NCBI RefSeq assembly: GCF_018687715.1
Contig: NC_056752.1
Coordinates: forward strand, 7,881,001 to 7,945,000
Direction: 5' to 3'
Length of the DNA stretch: 64,000 bases
Source of the DNA: Carya illinoinensis
Taxonomy: Eukaryota > Streptophyta > Magnoliopsida > Fagales > Juglandaceae
Position numbers and translations under genes: made by a program. The notes beneath the pieces were generated by a model, which saw only the letters and a program-made list of their open reading frames with translations, was not told the origin of the DNA and ran no database searches. Numbering within the stretch: the first letter of the stretch is position 1; each line of letters starts with the position of its first letter. This document shows positions 1 to 13,173 of this stretch, one piece after another.

Positions 1-1166
1 TTCTCGTATATCCTTTGCATGACTAGATCTGCCAATGTATGTTACACATGTATGGATTTAGGGCTGCCTGAGAACATGCTATATAAAACTACATTTATAA
101 TTACCCCTAAATTAGATCAGAGATATCATTTCGTGGACCTTGTCACATGATTATCTTTGTGTTCAAATATTCTGGACAGCATTGGTAAATCAAATTTATG
201 TTGATGGATAGCTGATTTGGCATAAAGTATGATATACAATCTGTATAAGATCACCACTTTGAAGAACATGTTAAAAATTATTACATTTGTGGGACCCAAT
301 GGCTTTTTTGGCCAGGATTGTCTGTTTTGATAGCTTTCTCTTCTGACATGTTAAAAAATGTCCCACTTTTAACACCAGATTGGGTTACGTTATTCAGTCC
401 CTGAACTTGACACCACTTAAGACAACGTTAATATATCTCATTTTCACAAAATGAGAGAACCATTAGGCCCATAGTGATCCTGAAATGATATGCTTCTTTA
501 GTCATAGGCTTACACGTTCTCTTCATCATGTGAGAGGATTACAAGAGTCTTTCAACAACGTTTTATACAATCAAACGAACTATTTTGTATAATAGAATAT
601 TAAAGTAACTTGCTATAATTGTGATCGTCCTATTTTTATGTTTTTATTTTTTTGTGCATGGTATATAATTAGTGGTTTAGTTGGGTTGAATTATGACTCT
701 GTATAACAGAAATCTCATTTTCAGACTTTTAGGGACCATGGAATTACAGCAATTGTCCAAGTAGCTACAAATTTATTTATGCCTTTATCTAAAATTTCCG
801 ATACCACGCCCTTTTAGCTCAATTTATCCTTCCATCCCATTCTATAATTACCTGCATAGAATAATTTGTACTTAACATGTCCATTTCACAATAAAGCAAC
901 TAGCTTCATTATAGTCATTAAACCAATATTCTATTTGCATTGGTTTAGGCCTTTTTTAAAAATGTCCATTTCACACCCATTTTGGACTGCTCTATCCGTC
1001 CAAAATACTAAACCAATTCTTTTTTTATGCTTTATGCCTTCGTTTACCTTATCCCCCTTTCATTCCCAATTTATATCAATATTTATAAATTGATATAAAT
1101 GGCAAATTTAACACACTTCCACTTATCAATTTGGACCACATCATTTACATTTCCATATTTATATTT

Positions 1167-1199
1167 AACTCAATGAAACATTCTTGGTTTCATTGAGTT
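1167..1199. repeat. Perfect 13-bp-arm hairpin
   Basis: AACTCAATGAAAC at 1167-1179 is followed by a 7-nt spacer and its exact reverse complement at 1187-1199. It is too short to be a normal MITE. It belongs to a set of similar perfect fold-backs in the first 14 kb. Confidence 0.8.
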
Positions 1200-2555
1200 G
1201 GCAATGGTGGAAAATTCATTCCTGTATTGTCTTACAAGAGACCTGGACTGTGTTATTACATATACCATCTAATGTCAAACATTTCATATAGTGTGCCAAA
1301 TATATTCCAGGTTTGACCACCATCACTCTTCCATCCTAGGAAAATGCCATCTTCCAAAGTTTTCTCTGTTAAGTGTCCAATTGGTAATATTAAATTTATC
1401 CATTAATGTGTCTTTGATGGATATACTACAGAACCATTGTTAGAATTGGTTAATTCCCAATGATTGGTTGAATCTTTCTTACGTACAGAGGCCTTGGGCT
1501 AAATATTTTTGTTGCATGCAGCAATATGCATGCATTACATGAATGATTTGACAATGCAATAATTAAAGGCTACAAGGCTTCCTGTATAACCATGGAATTC
1601 CCCAACCCATGTTATTGTTGCATGATCCCAATGAAATCTGCAGGGCATTAAATTAAATTTGACAACTAGGTCTGAAAATGATAGACAGTTTAATAATTTA
1701 AATTGAAAGCAGCTCATTACTTTGAGTTTTTGTGGATTTGAATGTGACTTTAACCAACTCATCTCCAGGCCAATGCATTACTCTATTTAGGCATCTGTGT
1801 AATATTTATATGAACTATTTCATATAAATTGAGTAAGATGGGACAATACTTCATTGCTTTAACGGACTAACTATACCCTTATCAGCAATGGATTCATCAA
1901 TAACAGTGAAAAAAAAACTGAGGACAGTTTATAAGTTTGAGTGACTGCTTATGAGACTCAACTCCCATTTGCATGCGTGTACCACATCAATAATGGAGAC
2001 AAATTATATATTGGTGTCAACCAATTCTTCTAGGTGCAGTTTGAAAAACCAACACATTGATATAATAATAATTATATTAGTGTGACTAATTCCATTACTT
2101 TTCTGGTGCTTTGATTTAAGTTTTTTCTTGTCAACATTACCCCTTCTATGGACTGTGCCGGGTATGAGCAACATTGGTTTATAATTCATTATGATTAAAT
2201 ATATTGTGTGAGTAACATTCTCAGATACAGTGAAGCACTCCCCACCTGTGCTTGCTCTCTGCTTTCACAAGTTATGGAAGACCCTCTAACTTCGGGTCTA
2301 GTTGTTATCTTCCTAGTGCAACAACATTTACAAGATGAAATGTAGGAGGTGGCTGTAACCTCCTCCTGGAATATTGATATACAGAAACGAATTTCCACAT
2401 GGCAAAGGGTTGTGGAAATACACTACTATATCCCAAACAGCAAGAAATTAAGTCTTGTCCTTCCATGATGCAAACCATCATCCAACTAACTGAGTAACAG
2501 CAGAAAAACCCAAAGAAACAAAGTGGCAAAAACTAGCAGCAGGCTATTATAAAGC

Positions 2556-2587
2556 AAATTGGGGTTTGCTTTATAATGTGGAATCAG
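2556..2587. repeat. Perfect 13-bp-arm hairpin
   Basis: ATTATAAAGCAAA (2556-2568), loop TTGGGG, then the exact reverse complement (2575-2587). No coding or terminator role is apparent, and no target duplication was recognised around it. Confidence 0.8.
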
Positions 2588-3238
2588 GGAGAATGGGGTT
2601 GGGAGTAATCATGAGACATCATAAAGTCAAAAATAAATGGACAAGCCTACATGCGTGTAGAGAGGCAAACAGCTCACTTCACATGTCTTCGCTAAATCCC
2701 TCCTCAATTTCTCTGTAGACCTATATGATATTGAAGAGTGCACCGGATGCACTCAGCCAATTGTAGCTACTGAGATGTTATAAACTTCGTTGGTTAATGA
2801 CAACCCGTTGGTATTAACAACAGTCCAAAATAACCACATAGCTACCCATACTCAGCAATGGTAAGAATTCCAAACTGTTTGAATTGGTATTGTGCTAATC
2901 TTGGTTTTTACTCTTTCATCCCACAACAAATTGTTCTACATGCATTACTTTTCTGCCCAAAAAAGTTTAAGGAACCAACCAATAACCTAAAGTAAGGAGT
3001 CCACCACCAATGGGCTTCTTAAAGCTGGAAGTAGATGGAGCTAAGAGGTAGTATGTATCGGGAATCTAGCTTCTGTACTTTTCTATTTATTAAGGGGCTT
3101 ACATCTTAGTACCTTGAATATTTGAGACCATACCTTGTGTTCCATTACTTTGAATGTATGGTGATATGCATGAATCTAAATAAGCTGACTAATTATCTTT
3201 ATGCAACTGGCAAATGAAGCAACATTCATTTCAACTAG

Positions 3239-3449
3239 TAGGGGTGAAAACCGACCCCTTCGGCTCGGTTTTTGGGCAGAACCGCCGCCGACCGATGAGA
3301 GGGAAAACGGTGGACGGACCGACCGTAACCGGTCGACAGGGAGGAGAACAACCGGCCGTATCGACTACGGCAGTTCTCTGGCGGTTTACGGTCGGTTCTC
3401 GGTTCCCTTCCTGCGGCGTCGTTCGTCTGAAAGAGTAGAGAGAGAGTTG

Positions 3450-3524
<75 letters not shown>

Positions 3525-3968
3525 TAGAAACGCAAAAATGGAAGGAGAAAGGAAGAAGACAATGGGTTATATCTAAATGGCGCCATTTGGTTTAATACCA
3601 GACGACGTCATTCTAATTTTTTTACTGACCTTATAGACAAAACGACGCCATTTGGTTTAATAACAAACGGCGTCGTTTAATCTGTGTGTAAAACACAGAC
3701 CTAAAAGAAAAACGATGCCATTCTACTTAAACTTAAGTGGAACGGCATCGTTTCATATTGATAAAATTAAAAAAAAAAAAGAGGAATATTACATCGGCCA
3801 GTTCAGCGGTTTGAGCCGGCCTCAAACCACGACCGAACCGATGATAGGCGGTTTTGCTAAAACGTTGCCGCCCGCCGACTGGTTCCTTGGCGGTTTCGGC
3901 CGGTTCCGACCTCCGGCGGCCGGTCTGAGTCGGTCACGGCTAGTTTCCTGGTTTCTTGTACACCCCTA
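3239..3968. mobile_element. hAT-like non-autonomous element
   Basis: The element starts TAGGGGTGAAAACC and ends GTACACCCCTA, giving an inverted TAGGGGTG/CACCCCTA terminus typical of hAT-type ends. Inside are GC-rich segments rich in CCGGC/CCGACC, a long (GA)n tract at about 3455-3522, and several copies of an AACG(A/G)CG(C/T)C(A/G)TTT motif between about 3600 and 3760. The flanking 8 bp do not match, so no target duplication survives. The interior resembles the element at 40169-40631, which supports one family. It contains no transposase. Confidence 0.6.
3455..3522. repeat. (GA)n microsatellite
   Basis: Uninterrupted GA dinucleotide run of roughly 65 bp inside the hAT-like element. Confidence 0.95.
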
Positions 3969-4116
3969 GTACCAACCACTTCATAGGCATGTTATAATTC
4001 CAAACATCATGCGTTTGACTAACAAGCAACATTCAGAAAATGAAATAGACAGTTCTATGGATAACCACATTATGTTTCCTCATTGCAAGTGAAAGTAAAG
4101 AAAGCATACTACAAAC

Positions 4117-4182
4117 CATTGTTTCATCTGTCTTCCATGAAGGCAGGATATGATCCCTTCTTTGACAAACCTCACGCGCTGT
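4117..4182 (-). other. Possible orphan exon, function unknown
   Basis: A 66-nt segment on the minus strand is bounded by TTTGCAG before it and GTTTGT after it. It reads in one frame of 22 codons, including REVCQRRDHILPSW. It lies 3' of the TNP2 remnant. In En/Spm-type elements the second gene has exons downstream of TNP2, so it could belong to the transposon or to an interrupted host gene. I do not recognise the peptide. Confidence 0.25.
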
Positions 4183-4528
4183 CTGCAAATGGAGTAAATT
4201 AAAACCTGGTCAAGCACCAATATAAACCCAAACATATACAATCATCCCTCATGATGGTACAATGAAGGGCTTTAATAGAATAACAAAACCATCATCGGCA
4301 TATAATCCACTTGTCCTCATTTGCATGTATGGGGAGGGGGGGAATTCTTGACTTAATTTATAAGCCTCAATAGCCTTGTAGAACAAAAAACAAATATGAT
4401 CTTGTTTTGTTTATAGATACCATTATCAATAAAATAGGATTAAATAAACCAGCTTTGGAAAATGTATAATAGTGTTATTGAGGTTTTCAATATGTACGAA
4501 GTCTCTCCACATCATCTGTGTTATCCTT

Positions 4529-7500
4529 CTACAAACGAACGTTAAGGGCTTCATCATCAATACAATCATCAGCATCACTTTCTCTAGACAAATGTTCAGG
4601 TGACAGGGTAGACGGATCAACCGGCAATTGGTCTTCATCTCCTCGGGTCAGTGGATTGAGAATCTCCGGGCTAGTTTCATTAACAAGACCGTACTCCCGT
4701 TCCTCAGTGTCACTCTCATCTTCGGAGTCAAAAGCGTCGGACTCATCATCATCATCATTAGTATCATCATGCAAGTCTGAGGTATTGTGGCGAATATTGT
4801 AAACATACCTATTGGTTATCTTGTGTACCGCGTGTCAACTTCCTCCCCAATTTGGGTCCTTGATGTAAAATACTTGCAACGTTTGGCATGCCAGGACAAA
4901 TTGCTCATCTTTATACCATTGCCAGTTGATATTAACACTCGTGAAGTGCTCCCCAACATATATGCCCCTTCTTGTATCGCCAATGTCCCACCAATCACAT
5001 TTAAAAATGAAACACTTACGCCAACCCATATAGCGTAATTCTATGATGTCTTGCAACACACCATAAAAGTCAACAGGCAAACCTTGATATTCGCCATGAA
5101 CAACAACCCCACTGTTTTGGGTGCGGCGACGCCCTTCGAGCTGCTTGGTGTGAAACCGAATTCCATTCATTATACATTCGGAATATGATGCGACACGTGG
5201 ATCTAGACCACAACTCAATGCAAATATGTCATCGCTCACAACGGGGGGAGTCATTGAGTGCAACTTGGCAATCTAGCATGGATATTTGATTTATCAATAA
5301 CAGTATTATAGAAAGGCTAAGTTACGATAAAGGGATATTCCTGCATATGAAAAAGAGAAATCTTACGCGTGTTCTGAACCACGTTGGGAATTCAATTTGG
5401 TGCCTACGCTCGAAGTTACTTGGGTCCTCTTCTTTCATCTTGTTACAGTGATCCTTACAAATATATATATATATATATATAGACCATTCATTAAAAGATT
5501 ATCCACTGACAAAACTTAAAAAATATTATTGGTTGAAGTGGACAACGAGGGTGGACTTACTCTAAATAGTCCTCAATCTCCAGACAATTATTAAGGACGT
5601 ACCATGTGGCCTTGGCCAACAGAGAGTCGAGTAAATTTTTCATTCTTGCTACCCCTGGTGGGTGCACCTTTTGGCAGAAAACCGATAAATTCGAATGTAC
5701 GGAGCTTTGCCCAACTGTGTCAGTGTTACGTTCCTCTCGATTATGTCTAGTCTCGATATCATTAAGGTACATAGAGCAAAAAGTCAGGCACTCGACATGC
5801 AAATATTCCTCTACAATTGAGCCTTCTGGACGGGCTCTGTTGCGGACATACTGTTTGAACTTACCCATATATCTCTCGAATGGGTACATTCACCTATATT
5901 GGACAGGTCCTACTAGCAAAGCCTCATCTGGCAGATGAATAACAAGATGCACCATGATATCAAAAAATGTTGGTGGAAATATCATTTCCAGTTTGCAAAG
6001 AATGATGGGTATATTAGCTTGAAGCCGTTTCAACACTGTTATGTCTAGTGTTTGAGAACATAATTCTTTGAAAAACAAACACAACTCCATTAAACATCGA
6101 CGCACATCCGGTCGTAGGTACCCACCAATAACAACCGGCAACAAATATTGCATGAAGATGTGACAATCATGACTCTTCATTCCCATTATTTTCCCATCAG
6201 TAACGTTGACACACCAGGCAATATTAGAGGCAAAGCCATCAGGAAATTTAACTTCTGCCAAGCGTGCACAAAAACTCCTTCGCTCATTTACGTTTAATAT
6301 ATAACAAGCAAGGCTTATAGAAGTTTGAGTACCATCATGTTGTAAATGTAATTCTTTCCTTAGTCTAAGATCTTCCAAATCCCTATGCGCAGCAGCGGTG
6401 TCCTTACTTTTGCCTTCAATATTCATCAAGGTTTCCAAAACATTATCACAAATATTTTTCTCAATATGCATGACGTCTAAGTTATGGCGTAATCCCAAGT
6501 CTAACCAGTACGGAAGTTCAAAGAAGATACTCTTTTTTGTCCAATTAAGTTCATTGGGCATACGTTTTCTCTTCTTTGTTGATTTACCAAACTGCACATT
6601 TGAGACCTCATGTAATTGCTTCATTAAAGCTTGTCCCTCCACCAAAAAGGTTGGAGACGGTGTTCCTCCTTACCATTAAAAGCTGACTTTTTCCTCCTCC
6701 AACTGTGATCTCACGCCAACCAACGACGATGGACCATATAACAATGTTTCAACCATGCACAAGCCACAGTAAATCTATCTCAACGTTGAATGTAGGGCAT
6801 GCCAACTTACCCTTCGTGCTCCAACCAGAAAGGTTAGTGTATGCAGGAAAGTCATTAATGGTCCAAAGTAACGCTACCCTCAACTGAAATGATTCTCGTT
6901 TGTATGCGTCATATGTATGAATTTCCTCCACCCACAAATCTGTCAACTCATCTATTAGGGAAAGCAAGAACATGTCAATATCATTTCCCAGAACCTTTGG
7001 TCCAGGGATTAATAATGACATCATCAGGTATGGATCTTTCATGCATAACCAAGGAGGCAAGTTGTAAGGCACAAGTAGCACTGGCCAAATGCTGTACGGT
7101 TTGCTAAGATTATTGAATGGGTTGAACCCATCACTCGCTAGACCAAGTCTGACATTACGAGGACCCTGGGCAAACCAAGCATGTTTGTTATCAAAGTCTT
7201 TCCATACACTAGAATCCGCTGGATGTCTCATGAAATTAGGATCGTCAAGACGCTCTTCAACATGCCATCTCATCGACTGTGTAGTCTTCTTTGACATAAA
7301 CAGCCTTTGCAACCGCAGCTTCAAAGGAAAATATCAGAGGATTTTTTGGGGTATCCTCTGTTGGATAGCTGGCATTGACGCCCACCTAGATGCATTGCAT
7401 TTAGGGCACTCATCTTTATCAGCATGCTCCTTCCAAAACAAGGTACAATCATTTGGGCATACATGTATTTTTGTGTAATCAAATCCCAAACCCTGTTGTA

Positions 7501-8131
7501 AGCGGCGAGCCTCGTGGAATGAGGCAGGGAACAGTGCATGAGGAAAAGCTACTTGCAAAAACTTTATAACTATGTCAAAAGACTTCACAGTCCAACCACC
7601 AACTGTCTTTATGTAAAGCAACTTGACTATGAATGATAGCTGTGAGAAGTTTGTGCAGCTTGGATAAAGTGGCTTTCTTGCATTTTCTAGCAACTCTTCG
7701 AAGGTAGTATGTATCGGATCATCAGCGATGTGTTGTGAAGGCCCTTCATCTAAATTCAATTCTGTTCCAGCGGAATTATCCATAAAAGATCCCACACGGA
7801 TGTCATCTAACATCTCGTCAATATCATCAATGTAGTCATTGTAGTTATAGGCATGAGGAACTTCTTCCTCAGAATCTGTGGCTTCAGGTAAAATTTCCTC
7901 CTCGCCATTGAATATCCATGCCGTATAAGATGTATCAATTCCTATGATGAATAAGTGATCCTGAACCACTCCAATGGGATGGAAAGTACGATTTCGGCAT
8001 CTCCTACATGGACACCTAATGCAGTCTCTACCAGGTGCATGGGCCTTTGCCACATCTATGAATTGTTTAACGCCTTCAGCATATTTACTGGAATGCAATC
8101 TATCTTCAGTATGTATCCAAGCCTTATCCAT
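4529..8131 (-). pseudogene. CACTA (En/Spm) TNP2-type transposase, decayed
   Basis: This is the remnant of the transposase of a CACTA DNA transposon, which would cut and paste elements with CACTA termini. Reading on the minus strand from an ATG at 8131, the order is: an N-terminal transposase-associated domain with a Cys-rich CIRCPCRRCRNR motif; the start of Tnp2 with CPNDCTLFWKEHADKDECPKC (here 7510-7400); Tnp2 proper to about 6750 (SDGFNPFNN, LIPGPK, DELTDLW); the DUF4218 region 6645-5560 (DVMHIEKNICDN, YPFERYMGKFKQYV); the DUF4216 region 5263-4835; and an acidic tail at 4774-4529. Breaks: an in-frame TGA near 7332, where relatives have Arg (a CpG-type CGA to TGA change); a frameshift near 6750; another TGA just beyond it. 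Domain order fits the TNP2 family; non-functionality is inferred from the breaks. Introns were not resolved. No convincing CACTA terminus was found on the left. Confidence 0.9.
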
Positions 8132-9995
8132 CTAGTTGAGTGACAAGGAATTGTACAAGTTAACATCAGGTATGAGGAAAATCTTGTTACACTATGGACA
8201 CAATGAAAGTGTGTAATGGTTTATTGCTCAAGTAGTTGAAGATAGATTGCAACAGTAACGAAGAGAAAAATTTGTTTCGCAGGTGCTAGGATTGTTAGAC
8301 AGCATTGTATGGATTTATAACTGTCTTCGCAGCAAAATTGAAGGTGGACTTGTCCTCATAGTTGAAGTTTACTTGACATATCATAGGGTTGTTTGAAAGG
8401 GAGGTGTCATAGCACCTGGTAAGTATGTTATGAATTTAGGGTGTCAATAATAATCCTAATGAAATGCCCTACGCTCTAGATCCCACAATTTCCCTATTAG
8501 TAAGGAGGCAAATTAACTTGGTCAATTTATGTTTACTGTAATGAAAAGGAAAGACCATTTGGGAATGAATACTGTAGTCCTAGCTACTTTCCTAGTAATT
8601 CCGAAACACCACATGTATATATATACATACATATATATAAATATATATATGTATGTATATGTATGACAATTAGCAAAAAAGTAAAGTTACATCTATGAAC
8701 AACTATAGAGTATGGAATAAATTAAGAGAATTAATATATAGTTTTGTAATATGCATCATATTATTGATCATGGCCCACATTATATGCAAGCGATTAATTG
8801 TTTTAAGAAACTGCCTATTTGAAAGGAGGCAAAGATGGGATGTTTCGGGAGATGTTATAATTATACGTATTAATAATACAACAAGAGATGACAATTCCCA
8901 AGCGGGTATGAAGTGTGCTTTGAGAACCAGGGTTAAAGTCTATGGAGTTCAGTTAGGCAAATTGGTTTTCATTGCATATATGAGAAGCCGTACCTGAGAC
9001 ATAAAGTATTATATAAAGTTTACTTAGACAGAGCAGTTTTCTTTTTTTGACAGTTTTATACTCATTCACAAAAGTTTTTAACTAGGCAATACATCAAGTG
9101 CATGATATCACAATGGTGGTTAAAGAGGGTTTGTTCTCCTAGTGCTACTCAATTGTATTTCAGGACTGAATATGCTTGGGAAGTGATAGGCTTTAGCATG
9201 AAACACCGAAAAGTTTAGTTTCCAAGGCCAAATTGAGCAATAAATTTGAAACCTATATGATATAAACATGAGCAATGCACTAAATATACGGCTGATAAAC
9301 TGACTTCAACACCTTGTGATTGTAAACCTCAAACCACAATACAAACTGAGGATAGCTTCAAGGGGTGTTTCAACTTACATGTATGTTTATATTGAGAATC
9401 AGGGTTATTTAATTCAAGCCTGGTCTTGAATTAATTTAAAATCAGTTCACATACCAACAAATATAACACCAGGGACTTGCTTTAAATGTATAATGCTGGT
9501 AAACCAATTAACTAACTCGTGGGCAATAGGATGCTGGTTTGTATAAGAAAGAAGGGGATTATGCTCCAACCAGATTCGGCGATAGCTATGACAAGGCAAT
9601 AGCTTCATAAACCACAAGACAAGCATGCATGGTATTTTTATTAAAAGTAGATTTAGTCACCATTTTAAATCAACTAATCACATGTAAATACAGGTGAATG
9701 TCCCATTAGCAAAATTATCGTGACATACTAAAAATCTAGAGTCAACAACCAATAACAAACCAGGTATGAGCCACACTTATATGCCATAGAAGTGTTAGCT
9801 AGATTTAGGTGGAATCTCAAAAGCTCATATAGAGTTTAGAAAAGTGCAAAACATGAAATCTAGCTGAAAGATATAAAATGAATCTTATTACAAGATTGCC
9901 TTATCTTGTAATGGAGACAAAATATAAACATCAGAAAGTAAAACATTAATGTGAAGGGGTACTTTGCATGTGAAGTACATGGCCCACATCCAAAG

Positions 9996-10028
9996 GAAAT
10001 GGTTTACATGTTCCATGTAAACCATTTC
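9996..10028. repeat. Perfect 15-bp-arm hairpin with 3-nt loop
   Basis: GAAATGGTTTACATG (9996-10010), loop TTC, exact reverse complement CATGTAAACCATTTC (10014-10028). It is the longest perfect arm among the short hairpins in this part of the window. Confidence 0.9.
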
Positions 10029-10513
10029 AACATAGCACACGGCTCACAAATATTATGACATCTCCTAGAAGTCAACAAAAATCTATCTTTGCAACCTTAG
10101 AGATAATCAAGACCAACCCCTTGTGCAACCTGCATTGCACAACCAGACTTATGCAATCAGGACAGATCAATTTACACAATCTTGACAACCCATCATTAAA
10201 GGCTACAATATTTTACATCAATTTTCTACCCATGACTACCAACTATATAACCATGTCCATAAGATATGACACCGTGTATTCATTACTGCCCATAATCATT
10301 TCCACTGGTCACGTTAAACACTATATTTTATAACTGATAAAGTATCAATATTTGCAAATGGGATGATAAACAATATATGGTTTAGTTTATGAATTGCAAC
10401 ATAGTCAAAAAAAATTAATATTCAAACAGAACATAGTGCATATATGGCATAGATAACATCTCAATCCGAGTTTTAAGATCCAATCAGCAAAGGTGCATAT
10501 TGAAGATACTCAC

Positions 10514-10556
10514 CTTTGTGGTTAATCTGAGAAGTTTTTATGGTAACAACAACACC
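10514..10556 (-). other. Possible orphan mini-exon
   Basis: A 43-nt minus-strand segment follows TTTACAG and is followed by the strong donor GTGAGT. It reads GVVVTIKTSQINHK plus one base. Both borders match plant splice consensus well, but no neighbouring exon could be joined to it with confidence and the peptide is not recognised. Confidence 0.25.
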
Positions 10557-11904
10557 CTGTAAAGCACAAGAAGGGCACAATGAATTGACAAATCTATAAT
10601 ATATGAGTGGATAAGTGATGGGAAGACAGGTTCTCTATATCAAAACCATTGGAAAATCCAATTAGATGTGAGGGATTTTAGCATATTAATATCATGTGCT
10701 ATTGTCAAAAGTTATAAGTTTGCATGTTAAAATTAACACTACTGTCATCTGCCTGCGATGCTATAAGTTAGAGAGCAAAACTTGAAGGAAATACATTTTT
10801 AAGTGATATCCAAAAATTGGATAATCAGTCCAATTCAGTTTGTGGTCACTGGTAGAGATAGGAAGATATGATCTTCGTGGCCAGCGGAAAGTTAAACGAC
10901 ATAAAGTGACGTTAAAAGAACTAACTAATATGCAAGAAACTGTGATAATACTTTTCCTGGACAAATCTATTTATCATTTAAAATCTATACCCCATCTGAG
11001 ACCACTAAACAAACATAGAACAACCATAAATGAATTTCTGAGAAGAGGAGTGTAGGAAGTAAAAAATCAAAAAACAAATGTGGTTCATGGACTAATAATA
11101 GGACAGTATATATTGCTATGATCAGACTTTCATGTATGTAGCTAAATCGAGGCCATTTATGAATGAAGTGAGAACAGTTTACTAATACACTCATTAATTC
11201 TGAATGTACACATTTCTGTATTGAAGAACCTTTAGAATAAAACAAAACCGGTACATTACGGACACTCAAATTCAAGCAACTGTTATATTTAATATAGAAC
11301 TGAGTTCAGAATTAATAGAGATAACATAATTACAAGCTGAATTTTTTAAAGTGGTGAAACTAAAATTGTACACCAAAACTAGTTCTGTGTATGATTAGGC
11401 CTTAAACCGAGGAAATTGTAGCTGCATAAGCACATGGTTATGCAGGTCAAATATATAAGTATAAACAGGATAGAAGCACTGAGATTTTATAAAAGCCATT
11501 TTTTTCCTATCATCCATGTAAAAAAATGACAAAGACAATCATATGCATGCACAGACACGTTTTGCTATAACAGAAGCCATAAAGATTACGCCCACTGTTG
11601 TGAATCTTAGTGCCTTGTTCTGCTTCTATGCAATATATAAAGGAAAAGCTAGTGCATGAAAAGATAGTTTTTTACACATATAAACTTGCCTCAGTGCTAG
11701 TTTAATTAATAGGTGATCGTGTGCGTATTCGAGAAACTAATCTCATCAATTTATATCGCCAAACACCAAGCCAAGACCCCAGTATATCCAACTCATATAA
11801 AATTCATTGATGTATATTAAAGTAATAAACATGCACAGCGTTTAATGATGGTGACAGGCTGGCCCACATTATAAGGTTAAACAGTATTCAAAAGTTAAAG
11901 CAAC

Positions 11905-11936
11905 TAACCATTCATTCATTTCTGAATGAATGGTTA
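11905..11936. repeat. Perfect 14-bp-arm hairpin
   Basis: TAACCATTCATTCA (11905-11918), 4-nt loop, exact reverse complement (11923-11936). Same style as the other short hairpins in the first 14 kb. Confidence 0.85.
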
Positions 11937-12650
11937 TTCCTTGCAACATTAGGCAAAATTCTTATGCATCACTTAACTTCAGGGGTTGAGAAATCCCAAT
12001 TTCCCAAATGTATAAGATCAACCAAGCAACATTCTTTTTACACAACCACAGCCAGACTCTCATCAGCAACCCCACATCAAATTTTATAGGGTGCTTCAAT
12101 TTGATATAACTACAAGGCTGGAAATGCTGATGTTTTCTAGCCTGGCAGTGAGGCTAGCAAATGCCAAGAATGCATGAATGTTTGATACAATCTTGTGCAT
12201 GAGGAGATACATTAATAATTCCAGATCTAACACGTGTGTAATTCTCAGTCACCATGTATTGGACTGTAAAGACTAAAATTAAAGATTTTTTCATTAGTAT
12301 TCATCAACATCTCCGATCTCGTTTCTGCACAGTACAATACTTAACCAAACAACACTCCGACCAGACTCATACTTAGTTGGTCCTTAGGCTCCTTGTCGCT
12401 CAGTTTGGCCTTCCCCGTCATCATAATTTTTTCCATGTTCTTCTTCCTCATGGTAATTATAAAAGAGGCAGGGAAAAAAAAAGGTTTAATAATTTGGTAC
12501 TAGGATATAAACATATTTTATGATATCACCACACCTCCCCCCACCTTTTCTACACAAATTATATTCGAACAACACCTCTACTTATGAATACCCTCCTTCC
12601 TGCTTTCTCTCCATTTCTCAGATTTTCTGTTATGTTGTTTATTTCTGGCT

Positions 12651-12652
<2 letters not shown>

Positions 12653-12701
<49 letters not shown>
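12653..12701. repeat. (GA)n microsatellite
   Basis: Uninterrupted AG dinucleotide tract of about 48 bp, just upstream of the ROP GTPase relic. Confidence 0.95.
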
Positions 12702-12702
<1 letters not shown>

Positions 12703-12843
12703 CAAGATAAGAAATATATATTGGGTACTCTACATTATGCATGTAGAGGTAAAGACCGGCAGAGATCAGGAAGCACAGCTGGGATAACCATCTGGTCATT
12801 CAGCTTCCTTTTGATTAAAAGAGTGCCAAGAGGGGCTTCTCGT

Positions 12844-13173
12844 ATGCAATATGGCAAGATTCATCATTATATCACAATTGGTGATGGAGCTATTGGAAAG
12901 ACATGCATGCTGAAATCTTATAGCATGGAAATACACCTCCCATAGCATGAAAGTGTAATGTTTCATAACACTTGATACTGTCTAAATTTACACGACCAGC
13001 TTTCAACTAAAATCATAAATTAAACAATATTGTGGTCTCAGCAAATCATTTAAGATGATGTTTTCTAACACATAAATTTATATAGGATTATGTGCCTCCC
13101 ACTCTTTAAACATTAGTGAACATGTTCAGGTTGCTGGCAGCACAGTATAAGTATTGACTATGGGAAACTGCTG
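12844..13173 (+). pseudogene. ROP/RAC small-GTPase gene fragment (relic)
   Basis: This is a broken piece of a plant Rho-type GTPase (ROP/RAC), a membrane-associated switch that controls polarity and the cytoskeleton. The first block, 12844-12945, reads GDGAIGKTCMLKSY, the P-loop and following helix of ROPs, and then stops at TAG. After about 140 bp, TATAG precedes GATTATGTGCC (DYVP) at 13086, the first residues of ROP exon 2. At 13158 the LWETAG switch-II start appears, exactly 24 codon lengths after DYVP as in intact ROPs, followed by a GTAATT donor-like site at 13174. Between them a stop codon and compensating frame slips are present. The retained intron/exon spacing suggests a copy from genomic DNA rather than a processed retrocopy. 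Exons encoding the effector-binding and G4-G5 regions were not found downstream. Recognition rests on motifs read by eye. Confidence 0.7.

Larger units (their letters stand above)
1..3238. other. AT-rich intergenic DNA, no gene recognised
   Basis: No open frame here reads like a conserved protein and no convincing chain of splice sites was found. The stretch is AT-rich and carries two perfect short hairpins (listed separately) plus weaker fold-backs near 1069-1100 and 1803-1829. It could be degraded transposon DNA or the flank of a gene outside the window. Confidence 0.5.
8132..12843. other. Non-coding, transposon-rich interval
   Basis: No conserved protein is visible. The interval holds an AT microsatellite fold-back (about 8612-8662), perfect hairpins at 9996-10028 and 11905-11936, weaker fold-backs near 9405-9430 and 9887-9908, a possible mini-exon at 10514-10556 and a (GA)n tract at 12653-12701. 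It may be the 5' part of the CACTA element that carried TNP2, but the ends were not established. Confidence 0.4.

Noticed and set aside
3201..3527. 108-codon open frame ending in a long Arg-Glu repeat
   Set aside because: The repeat is the translation of a (GA)n microsatellite inside a hAT-like element; there is no conserved domain or gene signal.
5461..5481. (TA)n tract inside the TNP2 remnant
   Set aside because: A simple microsatellite, probably within an intron of the transposase; no further meaning seen.
12520..12945. 141-codon frame including the ROP P-loop
   Set aside because: The first two thirds is microsatellite and non-coding DNA. Only 12844-12945 resembles ROP, and it stops after 34 residues, so it is listed as a relic instead of a gene.
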